Positions 54,503-62,973 of a stretch of DNA of 64,000 nucleotides are shown here, one piece after another. The notes beneath the pieces are model-generated. The model saw only the letters and a list, made by a program, of their open reading frames with translations. It did no database searches and had not been told where the DNA came from. How positions within the stretch are numbered: the stretch's first letter is position 1; each line of letters begins with the position of its first letter. The DNA is from Sva-07 sp963707515. Its GTDB lineage: Bacteria; Actinomycetota; Acidimicrobiia; Acidimicrobiales; Ilumatobacteraceae. The stretch is taken from assembly GCA_963707515.1 (NCBI GenBank), contig CAVPQI010000002.1:1-64000 (forward strand), given 5' to 3'. A program made the translations under genes and the position numbers.

Positions 54503-55725
54503 CCGAGTCATCGCCCGGCGGCGCTGTCGGGAACGCAGGCGGGCGGGACCAGCAGCGCGAGCACGAGCATCGCCTGCACGACATCGGCGATCTGCCGGTC
54601 GACACCGGTCGCGGCGAGGAAGCCGGACCCGGTGCGCAGGGCGCCGAACACGAAGGCCATCGGGATCGCCAGCGACGCCCGTTGGCGGGCGAGCAGGGCG
54701 ACGAGCAGCCCCTGCCAGCCGAGGTTGGAGGCGAATCCGGGCACCAGCGTGTAGTTGCCGAAGTCACCGCCGGTGAGCAACATGCCGCCGGCGAGACCGG
54801 CGAAGCCGCCGGAGATCAGCAGGGCGCCACCGCCGATCAGCGCGATGCGGCGACACCGGCGCGCTGTGCGGTCCCGCGGGTTGCAGACCGAGCATCCGCA
54901 ATCGCAGTCCCCACACGGTGCGGGCCATCGCGCACGGCGATGATGATCGTCAGGCCGATGGCGACGAACGCCGAGATCGGGAACTCGTTGCCGAACAGTT
55001 CGATACGCGGGATGCGCGTGCTGCGGTCGAGTTGGGGACTGATCTGCTGGCGGTTGGAGCGGCCTTCGGCGGGGGCCAGCAGCAACCACTGGTTCTTCAG
55101 CCCGTACTCGACGAGCTGGACGGCGACGGTGACGAGCAGCAGCGTCGTAGATCACTTCGGGCACGTTGCGCACGTAACGCAGGGCGCCGGCGATACGAGC
55201 CCACAGCGCGCCGCCGACGACGCGGCGGCAAGCAGCAACGATGACGACCCACGGCCCGGACACGTCGAGCTGGGTGCCGACGAAGGCACCGATGGCGGCG
55301 CCGATGCAGCAGCTGGCCCTCCTGGCCGATGTTCACCAGGCCGGCGCGGTTGGAGACGATCGTGCCGATGGCGACCACGAGCAGCGGTACGGCGATCGCG
55401 ATCGTCAGTCCGCAGGCGTCCCGGCCAGCGGATGCTGCCGTCGATCATCGCCGTGAAGACCTCTGCCGACGAACCGCCGGTGAGCTCGACGAGCAGTGCC
55501 GACAGCCCGAGGGCGACGGCGATCCACATCGTGTACAGGCCGACGACCTCGCCGACGCCTTCGCCAGGTCGCTCGAAGGCGTCGATGGGTTGGGCCGGTA
55601 CGGCTCCTCGGTCAACGTGCCGTCGGTACCGAGTTCGTGGTGGAACTGGACGCGTCGGCGCCGACGTGCGGGCCGACCGCACCGGATGCCGAGGCGTGCC
55701 CCGTCAGCGACTGGCTGTGCTCCAT
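54489..55725 (-). pseudogene. ABC permease, nucleoside/BMP-type first subunit (NupP/YufP-like, many frameshifts)
   Basis: Fragments in three frames assemble in order: MEHSQSLTGHASASG start, VVGLYTMWIAVALGLSALLVELTGG, MVAIGTIVSNRAGLVNIGQEGQLL (hallmark of this family), IELFGNEFPISAFVAIGLTIIIA, LISGGFAGLAGGMLLTGGDFGNYTLVPGFASNLGWQG and a final LVLALLVPP. At least five indels are needed. Located 2 bases downstream of the ATPase gene. Function: membrane channel of a BMP-type importer. Confidence 0.78.
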
Positions 55726-55727
55726 CG

Positions 55728-57296
55728 TCACGCGACCTGGCCTCCCATCAGCAGGCCGAGCCGTCCGAGGTCGGCTCTCGTCGGTGCCATCTCGCCGACG
55801 ATCCGGCCATCGTGGATGACGCCGATCCGGTGGGCGAGGTCGAGCATCTCCTCGAGCTCGGTCGAGATCAGGAGGACACCGACGCCATCTGCCGCCGCGG
55901 CCGGAGGCGCTCGGTCATGTACTCGATCGCGCCGACGTCGAGCCCGCGCGTCGGCTGGGCGGCGACGAGCACCTTCGGATCGGCCGACAGCTCGCGGGCG
56001 AGCACGACCCGCTGCTGGTTGCCGCCGGACAGCGAGCGCATCGGCGCGTCGGGAGCCGAGCGGCTGATCTCGAACTCGTCGATCAGCTCGCTCGGCCCGC
56101 GGCGCCATCTCCGCGCGGTCGAGCACCCCGCGCGTGCTGCACGCGCGCCGATGTCGACGAGCCACAGGTTCTCGGCGACCGACATGTCGAGCACGCAGCC
56201 CGAGTCGTGGCGGTCCTCGGGGATGACGCCGACCCCGGCGGCGGCCATCGCCCCGGCGCGGCCGGTCGGCACGGTCTCGCCGCCGACGACGACGGTGCCG
56301 GAGTCGAGCGTGGATCAGGCTGGACAGCATGTCGGCGAGCGGGCGCTGGCCGTTGCCCTCGACGCCGGCGAGGCCGACGATCTCGCCGGCGCGCACGTGG
56401 AGTCGACAGGTCGTCGAGCAACCGGTGGCCGTCGCGGTCGCGGACGGTGACACCGCTGCAACCGCGAGCACCACCGGGGCCGCGTCGACGTCGCGTCGTC
56501 GGCGCACGCTCGGTGCCTTCGGCGACCGTGTCGATCGAGGCCGAGCGCGAGCGGCCTCCGAGCGCAGCGACACGGGGCGACCGACCATCGCCTGCGGCGA
56601 GGGTGGCGGCGTCCGCCGCGGCGGTCGTCGACGTCGGTCGACGACCGCGCCGCCGCGCATGATCGTGACCTCGTCGGTGGCGTGCAGGATCTCGTCGAGC
56701 TTGTGGCTGACGAGGGCGACGGCGCGCCCCTCGTCGACGACGACGTGGCGCAGCACGGCGAACAGCTGCTCGCTCTCGGCCGGGGTGAGCACGCGACGTC
56801 GGTTCGTCGAAGACGATGATCGACGGCTCGCGGCGGAGGCACTTGATGATCTCGACCCGCTGGCGCTTGCCGGCGGTGCAGCGTGGCGACCGACGACCGA
56901 GCGGGTCGACGTCGAGGCCGTAGCGCTCGCTGATCTCGGCGACGCGCTCGCAGCCTTGTCTGGCGGTCGAGGCGGCCCACGCTCGCCGAGCACGACGTTC
57001 TCCCACACCGTCAGCGGCTCGACGAGGCTGTAGTGCTGGTGGACCATGCGCGATGCCGAGGTCGGCGGCGGCGAGCGGGATCGTGGATCGCGACGCGCGT
57101 TCGCCGTCGATCGCGATCGAGCCCTCGTCGGGCTGGATCAGCCCGATCAGGATCTTCATCAGCGTCGACTTGCCGGCGCCGTTCTCGCCGAGCACGCCGT
57201 GGATGCGGCCGCGTCGCAGCACGAGATCGACGTCGTCACACGCGACGACCGGGCCGTAGCGCTTGGTGATCCCGTCGAGCCGGACTGCGGTGCGGC
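55728..57296 (-). pseudogene. ABC ATPase with two cassettes, nucleoside/BMP-type (NupO/YufO-like, many frameshifts)
   Basis: Two ABC cassettes in tandem. The first shows LDGITKRYGPVVACDDVDL, GENGAGKSTLMKILIGL (Walker A) and VHQHYSLVEPLTVWENVVLGE; the second GEIVGLAGVEGNGQRPLADML, AGVGVIPEDRHDSGCVLDMSVAENLWL and LSGGNQQRVVLARELS. It ends ISTELEEMLDLAHRIGVIHDG ... GGQVA. Over 1.5 kb the frame changes repeatedly. No ATG or GTG lies between the hairpin at 57305 and the first conserved residue, so the start (about 57296) is unresolved and probably damaged. Confidence 0.8.
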
Positions 57297-57304
57297 CGGC
57301 GGTC

Positions 57305-57332
57305 GGGCGCCGGACCGAACGGTCCGGCGCCC
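57305..57332. terminator. Perfect 12-bp GC hairpin between receptor and ATPase genes
   Basis: GGGCGCCGGACC / GGTCCGGCGCCC with loop GAAC, no T-run. In binding-protein operons a hairpin here commonly attenuates transcription or protects the upstream mRNA so the receptor is made in excess over the membrane parts. Confidence 0.7.
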
Positions 57333-57356
57333 TCCTGGCCAGAGGTCGGTGGGACC

Positions 57357-58588
57357 TCAGCCGCCACCGTACGCCTCGCGGCTTGATCTCGTCGAACACG
57401 GCGTCCAACTCACCGGCGGCGACCAGGGCGTAGGCCTCGTCCATCTCGGCCTGCTGCTCGGCGGTCGGCTCGCAGATCACGCCGCCGTTGATGTCCGGCT
57501 CCGGGTCGACACCGACGTGGAGTAGATGATGACGTCGCCCTCGGCTGCGGAGCCGTCGGCGATCTCGTGAAGATCGCCCGCACGTAGTCGCCGCCGTCGA
57601 AGCGGACGGCGATGTCGTAGTGAGGTCGCGTCGCGCGTCGCACACGTCGGAAGCGCCGGCACTGATGCGATCTGCCGCTCTCGTTGGCGAGCTTGACGAT
57701 CGGCTCGTGGGCGCCACCGAGGTACGGGTAGATGGCGTCGGCGCCCTGGGCGTCGGCGTTCTCGAAGGCCTCCGAGGCGTTCGGCACGTTGTCGAAGTCG
57801 AACGGGAAGTCACCCGACGGCACGTACGTCAACTCGAACGTCGCGTCGACGGCGTCCAGACCGAGCTCGAACGCCATGAGGTCTGGATCTCGAAGTTGAG
57901 GTCGCAGCAGCCGATCATCGTCACCGCGTCGCCACCGGAGTCCTGCAGCAGCGATGCCGGTGGCCACGCCGGCGGTGTAGGCGATCTCCGCACCGTCGTC
58001 CTGGCTCTGCAGGTAGAGGTCGCTCTCGGGGAAGCCGGCGCCGCAGTTGCAGTACCAGATGATGTCGCTGTACTGCTCGGTCAGGTCGGACATCGGGTCG
58101 GCGATCTCGCTGGCACCGACGATGATGATGTCGACGGGCTGGCGGGCGAGGTTGTCGAGCTCGGTCGGCGGCGTCGGCTCGACTGGATGTTGTCGACGAC
58201 GATCGGCTCGCTCGAAGCCGTTCTCGGCTGAGAACTTGGTCGGCGGCGTCGACGAGCGGCCTGGTAGTAGGCGCCGTCGTCGCGCGGGCCCGGCGTAGCG
58301 ATGCCGATGACGGACCTTGCCGTCACCGTTGCCGTCGAGATCGGGCGCTTCGCCGGTCTCGCCGTCGGTGCCTTCCGGGGCATCGCTGGTGCCCGGGGCG
58401 TCGGTGCCCTCGGGTGCCGCGGTGCCGTCGGGTGCGTCGGTGGCCGTCGGCGCCTCGCTGGTGTCAGTGTCGGTGTCACCACCGTCGTCGTCGCTGCCGC
58501 ACGCGACGGCGACGAGCGACAGCGCCATGACGGCAGCCGCCGCGCGGCGCCAACGGCGACCGCTCGTGGAACTGGATCGGGTGTTCAT
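57357..58588 (-). pseudogene. BMP-family (PnrA/Med-like) substrate-binding lipoprotein (several frameshifts)
   Basis: Lipobox SLVAVACGS (Cys30), then a Thr/Ala/Glu/Pro-rich tether with TDAPDGTAAPEGTDAP units. The receptor domain reads DIIIVGASEIADPMSDLTEQYSDIIWYCNCGAGFPES, DDGAEIAYTAGVATG, NVPNASEAFENADAQGADAIYPYLGGAHEP and VRFDGGDYVRAIF, the pattern of BMP nucleoside-type receptors. Breaks near 58300, 58190, 57950, 57880, 57660, 57560 and 57510. First gene of its operon, 28 bases downstream of a 17-bp operator. A purine- or riboside-like ligand is likely from family; not proven. Confidence 0.82.
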
Positions 58589-58615
58589 CGCTGCAGTTTC
58601 CTCCCTGTGCAGATC

Positions 58616-58632
58616 GGTCTGATGGTCAGACC
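58616..58632. promoter_or_regulatory. 17-bp operator, site 3 (BMP importer operon), perfect
   Basis: GGTCTGA-TGG-TCAGACC, a perfect 7-bp inverted repeat with a 3-base spacer, 28-44 bases upstream of the receptor start codon. Best copy of the family. Confidence 0.8.
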
Positions 58633-58706
58633 AACGGAACCATAGCTGGTCCACGTTTCGAGAATGTTGTCGGCTGATGGCGGCTGATCGTCGTCTGGTT
58701 GCCGTG

Positions 58707-60959
58707 TCAGTCGGCACGGGCGACGCTGGTGGCGACGCCCGGCGCCTCGTCGTCGGTGGCGACGACGATCTCGACGCGGTCGAAGCGCCCCGTGAACTCG
58801 AATCCCGTCGGCAGGGTCGGGATCACCGCGGACAGTCGGTTGGCGCCGAGTTCGATGCCGTTGCCACCGGCGTAATAGGGGATCGTGTGCGGCAGCGTGC
58901 CGGTGCCGACCTGGCGACCGTTGGCCGACAACGTGATCGTCGCCGGCCCGCCCGGCTCACCGGAGCGGACCCAGTGCAGGGCGACGTCGACGTCACCCGA
59001 CGGCAGCGGCTCGTCGCTGCGGATGGTGTCGATGGCGCCGAAGCAGTTCGCAGCGAGGACGAGGTGGCGATCGTCGAGGTACCAGACGAACCCGCCGAAG
59101 CGACCTCCGAACGACATGATGACGCCGCGGTGGTCGTCGGCGAGATCGTGCACCACGGTCGACACGGTGAACTCCGGCGCCCGGAGGTCGGGTGCCGCGG
59201 ACTCGGGAAGGCGGCTCATCCCGCGGTACAGCACCGAGTGGGTGACGCCGTCGAGGTCGGTGCCGGTCCGGTCCTGGGCGCGTTCGAGGAAGCGATCGTC
59301 GAGCGGCAGCACGCCGTGGCGGCCGGCCTCCACCCACCAGCGGTCGATCATCTGCCGCAGCAACTCGGGCCGCTCGGCGGCGAGATCGTGGGTCTCGGCG
59401 AAGTCGTTGCGGAGGTCGTACAGCTCCCACGACTCGGTGGCGTAGTCGGCGCCGGCCTCATGACGGGAGACGGCCTTCATCCCGTCGTGGTACAGCCCGC
59501 GGTGGCCGAGCATCTCGAAGTACTGGGTGCGCGGGTCCCCGGCGTCGGCGCCGTCGGTGCGGTTGGCGGTGTGGAGCAGCGAGCGGCCGACGAGCGGCAA
59601 CTGCTCGATGCCGTCGATGGTCTGCGGCGCCGTCACGCCACACAGTTCGAGCACCGTCGGCACCACATCGGTGACGTGGTGGAACTCGCCGTCGATCGTG
59701 CCGGCGCCGTCGGGCAGCCCGTCGACGACGAGCGCCGCACGGACGCCCCCGCCGAACGTGAAGTGCTTGTACCACTTCAGCGGTGTGTTGCCGGCCTGGC
59801 CCCAGCCTCGCGGGTAGAGCGGGTAGGTGCTGGCACTGCCCATCTCGTCGATCCGTTCCATCGACTCGCGGACGTCCATCGGCAACCCGTTGAGGGCGCG
59901 CACCTCGTTCCAGTCGCCGAGTGGGCCGCCTTCACCGCTGGCGCCGTTGTCGGACACGACGATGACGACGGTGTCGTCGCGGGCGTCGAGGCGTTCGAGA
60001 CGTTCGAGGAGTCGGCCGATCTGGGCGTCGGTGTGTTCGAGGAACCCGGCGAACACCTCGTGGAAGCGGGCCGCCAGTCGCCGCTCGTCGTCGTCGAGCG
60101 ACTCCCAGGGCTCGACGTCGGGGTTCGGCGCGTTGAGTTCGGTGCCGGCAGGGATCACGCCGAGCTCGAGCTGGCGCTCCCACCAACGGCGCCGGGCGAC
60201 GTCCCACCCGTCGTCGTAGCGGCCGCGGTAGCGCTCGATGTACTCGGGCGGCGCCTGGTGCGGGCCGTGGCAGGCGCCGAAGGCGAGGTAGAGGAAGAAC
60301 GGTCGGGTCGGTGCCGCCGATCGGTGGTCGGCGATCATGTCGCCGGCGACGTCGACGAGGTCCTCGCTGAGGTGGTAGCCGGGCCGGTCCGGCGGTTCGA
60401 CGAGGTGATTGTCGACGACGAGGGTCGGACGGTACTGGTCGCTCTCGCCGCCGTGGAACCCGTAGAAGCGATCGAACCCCTCGTTCAACGGCCAGTGATC
60501 GAAGCGCCCTGCGGCGGTCATCGAGTCCATCGGCAACAGGTGCCACTTGCCGACGGCGTACGTCCCGTACCCCCGATCGTGGAGGATGCGCGGCAGCATC
60601 CGGGCGCGGTGGCTGACGTGTTCGCGCGAGCTCGGGTAGCCGCCGGGGAACCCGGTGATCGTGCCCATGCCGACGGTGTGGTGGTTGCGCCCACTGAGCA
60701 GGGCGGCACGGGTTGGCGAGCAGAGCGGCGTGACGTGGAAGTTGGTGTACTGCGTGCCGGTGGACGCCAACCGGTCGATGTTCGGTGTGGCGATGTCCGA
60801 CCCGTAACAGCCGAGCTGGGCGAAGCCGACGTCGTCGAGGACGATGACGACGACGTTCGGCGCCCCGGCGGGAGGATGGACCGGCGGGGGATGGGCGGGA
60901 CGTGACTCGTCGTGGGTGAGGCCGAGGTGCCCCGCGAAGTCCGGTTCGGCGGTGCTCAC
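58707..60959 (-). CDS. Sulfatase (formylglycine-dependent arylsulfatase type)
   Basis: 750 residues from GTG at 60959. NVVVIVLDDVGFAQLGCYG supplies the two metal Asp (about 42-43); PLCSPTRAALLSGR holds the C-x-P-x-R motif whose Cys80 is converted to formylglycine; GYGTYAVGKWHL and VVIVVSDNGASGEGG complete the alkaline-phosphatase-like site. Residues about 600-750 form an extra beta-rich C-terminal domain. No clear signal peptide, so cytoplasmic cleavage of an imported sulfate ester is possible. The GTG was chosen over an upstream ATG because the operator at 60978 lies before it. Confidence 0.93.
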   Translation of the reverse strand: MSTAEPDFAGHLGLTHDESRPAHPPPVHPPAGAPNVVVIVLDDVGFAQLGCYGSDIATPNIDRLASTGTQYTNFHVTPLCSPTRAALLSGRNHHTVGMGTITGFPGGYPSSREHVSHRARMLPRILHDRGYGTYAVGKWHLLPMDSMTAAGRFDHWPLNEGFDRFYGFHGGESDQYRPTLVVDNHLVEPPDRPGYHLSEDLVDVAGDMIADHRSAAPTRPFFLYLAFGACHGPHQAPPEYIERYRGRYDDGWDVARRRWWERQLELGVIPAGTELNAPNPDVEPWESLDDDERRLAARFHEVFAGFLEHTDAQIGRLLERLERLDARDDTVVIVVSDNGASGEGGPLGDWNEVRALNGLPMDVRESMERIDEMGSASTYPLYPRGWGQAGNTPLKWYKHFTFGGGVRAALVVDGLPDGAGTIDGEFHHVTDVVPTVLELCGVTAPQTIDGIEQLPLVGRSLLHTANRTDGADAGDPRTQYFEMLGHRGLYHDGMKAVSRHEAGADYATESWELYDLRNDFAETHDLAAERPELLRQMIDRWWVEAGRHGVLPLDDRFLERAQDRTGTDLDGVTHSVLYRGMSRLPESAAPDLRAPEFTVSTVVHDLADDHRGVIMSFGGRFGGFVWYLDDRHLVLAANCFGAIDTIRSDEPLPSGDVDVALHWVRSGEPGGPATITLSANGRQVGTGTLPHTIPYYAGGNGIELGANRLSAVIPTLPTGFEFTGRFDRVEIVVATDDEAPGVATSVARAD

Positions 60960-60977
60960 CACGCGGCGCCACACGAC

Positions 60978-60994
60978 GGACTGACGGTCTGACC
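60978..60994. promoter_or_regulatory. 17-bp operator, site 4 (sulfatase)
   Basis: GGACTGA-CGG-TCTGACC, 18-35 bases upstream of the sulfatase GTG; two deviations from the consensus. Confidence 0.65.
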
Positions 60995-61088
60995 AAGTAG
61001 CCTCATGACGACGTTGTAGCACCCGTGCGCGGCGTCGGGAACCTGCCAGGTTTCGGCCGTGTTACACGGTGATGCACGGAGCATCAAA

Positions 61089-61121
61089 GGTCTGATCACC
61101 ATACGGTCAGACAATCGGACC
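61089..61121. promoter_or_regulatory. 17-bp operators, site 5 and a degenerate upstream copy (second Opp operon)
   Basis: GGTCAGA-CAA-TCGGACC at 61105-61121, 20 bases upstream of the permease start. A weaker overlapping copy starts GGTCTGATCACC at 61089. Together with site 4 they fill the 182-base spacer between the divergent sulfatase and permease genes. Confidence 0.65.
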
Positions 61122-61141
61122 ATCGTCTAGGTTGAGCGCCA

Positions 61142-62059
61142 ATGGGGCGCTTCCTCCTTCGACGCACGATCTCGAGCGTGCTGGTGCTGATCGGCGTGCT
61201 GTTCGTCGTGCACGCACTGATCCTGCTCGCCGGTGACCCGACCAGCGGCCTGCTGCCGGTCAACGCCACCCCGGAAATGCGCGACCGGCTGCGCGACGAG
61301 CTCGGGCTCGACGAACCGGTGCCGATCCAGTTCGTGCAGTTCCTCGGACGCGCTGTGCAGGGCGACTTCGGCGACTCACACTCCCAAGGCGGCACCGCCC
61401 TCGACGCCGTGGTCGAACGCCTCCCGGCGACCCTCGCCCTCGGGGTGACCGCCCTCGCCATCTCCTTGCTGATCGGCATCCCGCTCGGTGCCCTCTCCGG
61501 CCTCCGTCCGAACAGCATCTTCGACTACGTCGCCCGCTTCCTCGCCGCCCTCAGCCAGGCGATCCCCACCTTCTGGCTCGGTCTGTTGCTGATGCTGTTG
61601 ATCGGCGTCAACTGGGGGTGGTTGCCGATCTCCGGCAGCGGCACCCCGCGACATCTGATCCTGCCGGCGTTGACGATCGCCTTGTCCGTGTTGCCGGCGA
61701 TCGTGCGCATCTTCCGCTCGAGCCTGCTCGGCGTCATCGATCGCGACTACATCCGCACCGCCCGGGCCAAGGGCCTCAGCAAGACCCGCATCTTCCGCAA
61801 GCACGTGCTGCGCAACGCCTCGCTGCCGTTGCTCACCGTGGTCGGCTTCCAGGTCAGCTCGATCCTGTCGAGCGCCCTCGTCGCCGAGGTGATCTTCGCC
61901 TACCCGGGCATGGGTCGCCTCGCCTCGCAAGCCGTCTCCACCCGAGACATCGCCGTGATCCAGGTGTTCGTCCTCCTGGCGGCGATCGTCGTCCTCGTCT
62001 GCAACATGTTGATCGACCTCGCCTACGCCCTCCTCGACCCCCGGGTGCGCATCCGATGA
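61142..62059 (+). CDS. ABC transporter permease, DppB/OppB type (second importer)
   Basis: 305 residues, six transmembrane helices. MGRFLLRRTISSVLVLIGVLFVVHALILLAGDP, the TLALGVTALAISLLIGIPLGALSG core and the EAA loop DYIRTARAKGLSKTRIFRKHVLRN are diagnostic of DppB. Distinct from the 16526 copy. Divergent from the sulfatase and controlled by the same operator type, so it may import the sulfated substrate or its product. Confidence 0.95.
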   Translation: MGRFLLRRTISSVLVLIGVLFVVHALILLAGDPTSGLLPVNATPEMRDRLRDELGLDEPVPIQFVQFLGRAVQGDFGDSHSQGGTALDAVVERLPATLALGVTALAISLLIGIPLGALSGLRPNSIFDYVARFLAALSQAIPTFWLGLLLMLLIGVNWGWLPISGSGTPRHLILPALTIALSVLPAIVRIFRSSLLGVIDRDYIRTARAKGLSKTRIFRKHVLRNASLPLLTVVGFQVSSILSSALVAEVIFAYPGMGRLASQAVSTRDIAVIQVFVLLAAIVVLVCNMLIDLAYALLDPRVRIR

Positions 62060-62973
62060 GCAACGCCATCGCCGACTCGCTTGCCGGATCCGGCGTCACC
62101 GGACTGAGCCGCATCCGCCTGCCGCGCTTCAACCGCGGCAACGCCGCGGCGTGGATCGCCGGGGGCGCACTGCTGGTGATCATCGCCCTCGCCGTGCTCG
62201 CCCCGCTGATCGCCCCGCACGACCCGACCGCGGCCGACATCCGAGCCCGGCTGACGCCGCCGTTCTGGATGGACGGCGGCAGCTGGAACCACCCGCTGGG
62301 CACCGACTCGATCGGCCGTGACCTGTTCTCGCGGGTCCTGTACGGCATGCGGTCGTCGCTCCTGATCGGCGTCGCCGCCGTCGCCATCGGCGGCACGATC
62401 GGTGTCACCGCGGCGATCCTCACCGCCTATTACGACGGCAAGGTGTCGTCGTACATCTTCGGGCGCCTCGCCGACGTCCAGCAGGCGATCCCCTTCGTCA
62501 TCCTCGCCCTGGCGATCGCCGCCGTCGTCGGTGCCTCGTTCCGCAACCTGATCATCATCCTCGGCATCGGGTCGTGGGTCTTCTACTACCGCCTCGTCCG
62601 ATCCGACGTCTTGCCGTTGCGGGAGGAACCGTTCATCCTCGCCCAGCGCACGATCGGTTCGTCGACGCCACGCATCCTGCTGCGCCACGTGCTGCCCAAC
62701 GTGATGCCGGCGATCCTCGTGACCGTCACGCTGTTCGTGTCGAGCACGATCATGTACGCCGCTGCGCTGAGCTTCCTCGGCCTCGGTGTCCAGCCGCCCG
62801 CCGCCGAGCTCGGCCTGATGGTCTCCGAGGGCCGTGGTCACATCGAGACGGCGTGGTGGCTGAGCGTGATGCCCGGCATCGCGCTCGGGGTCATCGTCTT
62901 GGCCACCAACACACTCGGTGACTGGTTGCGAGACCAACTCGATCCCACCCGCCGAGCCGTGGAGCGCGCATGA
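62056..62973 (+). CDS. ABC transporter permease, DppC/OppC type (second importer)
   Basis: 305 residues, overlapping the upstream gene by ATGA. HPLGTDSIGRDLFSRVLYGMRSS is the DppC signature, DVQQAIPFVILALAIAAVVG and the EAA region FILAQRTIGSSTPRILLRHVLPN follow. Six transmembrane helices. Its stop overlaps the ATPase start by 4 bases. Confidence 0.95.
   Translation: MSNAIADSLAGSGVTGLSRIRLPRFNRGNAAAWIAGGALLVIIALAVLAPLIAPHDPTAADIRARLTPPFWMDGGSWNHPLGTDSIGRDLFSRVLYGMRSSLLIGVAAVAIGGTIGVTAAILTAYYDGKVSSYIFGRLADVQQAIPFVILALAIAAVVGASFRNLIIILGIGSWVFYYRLVRSDVLPLREEPFILAQRTIGSSTPRILLRHVLPNVMPAILVTVTLFVSSTIMYAAALSFLGLGVQPPAAELGLMVSEGRGHIETAWWLSVMPGIALGVIVLATNTLGDWLRDQLDPTRRAVERA

Noticed and set aside
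58677..60905. 742-codon rightward frame antisense to the sulfatase
   Set aside because: The sulfatase carries CSPTR and metal sites; the antisense frame has only shadow composition.
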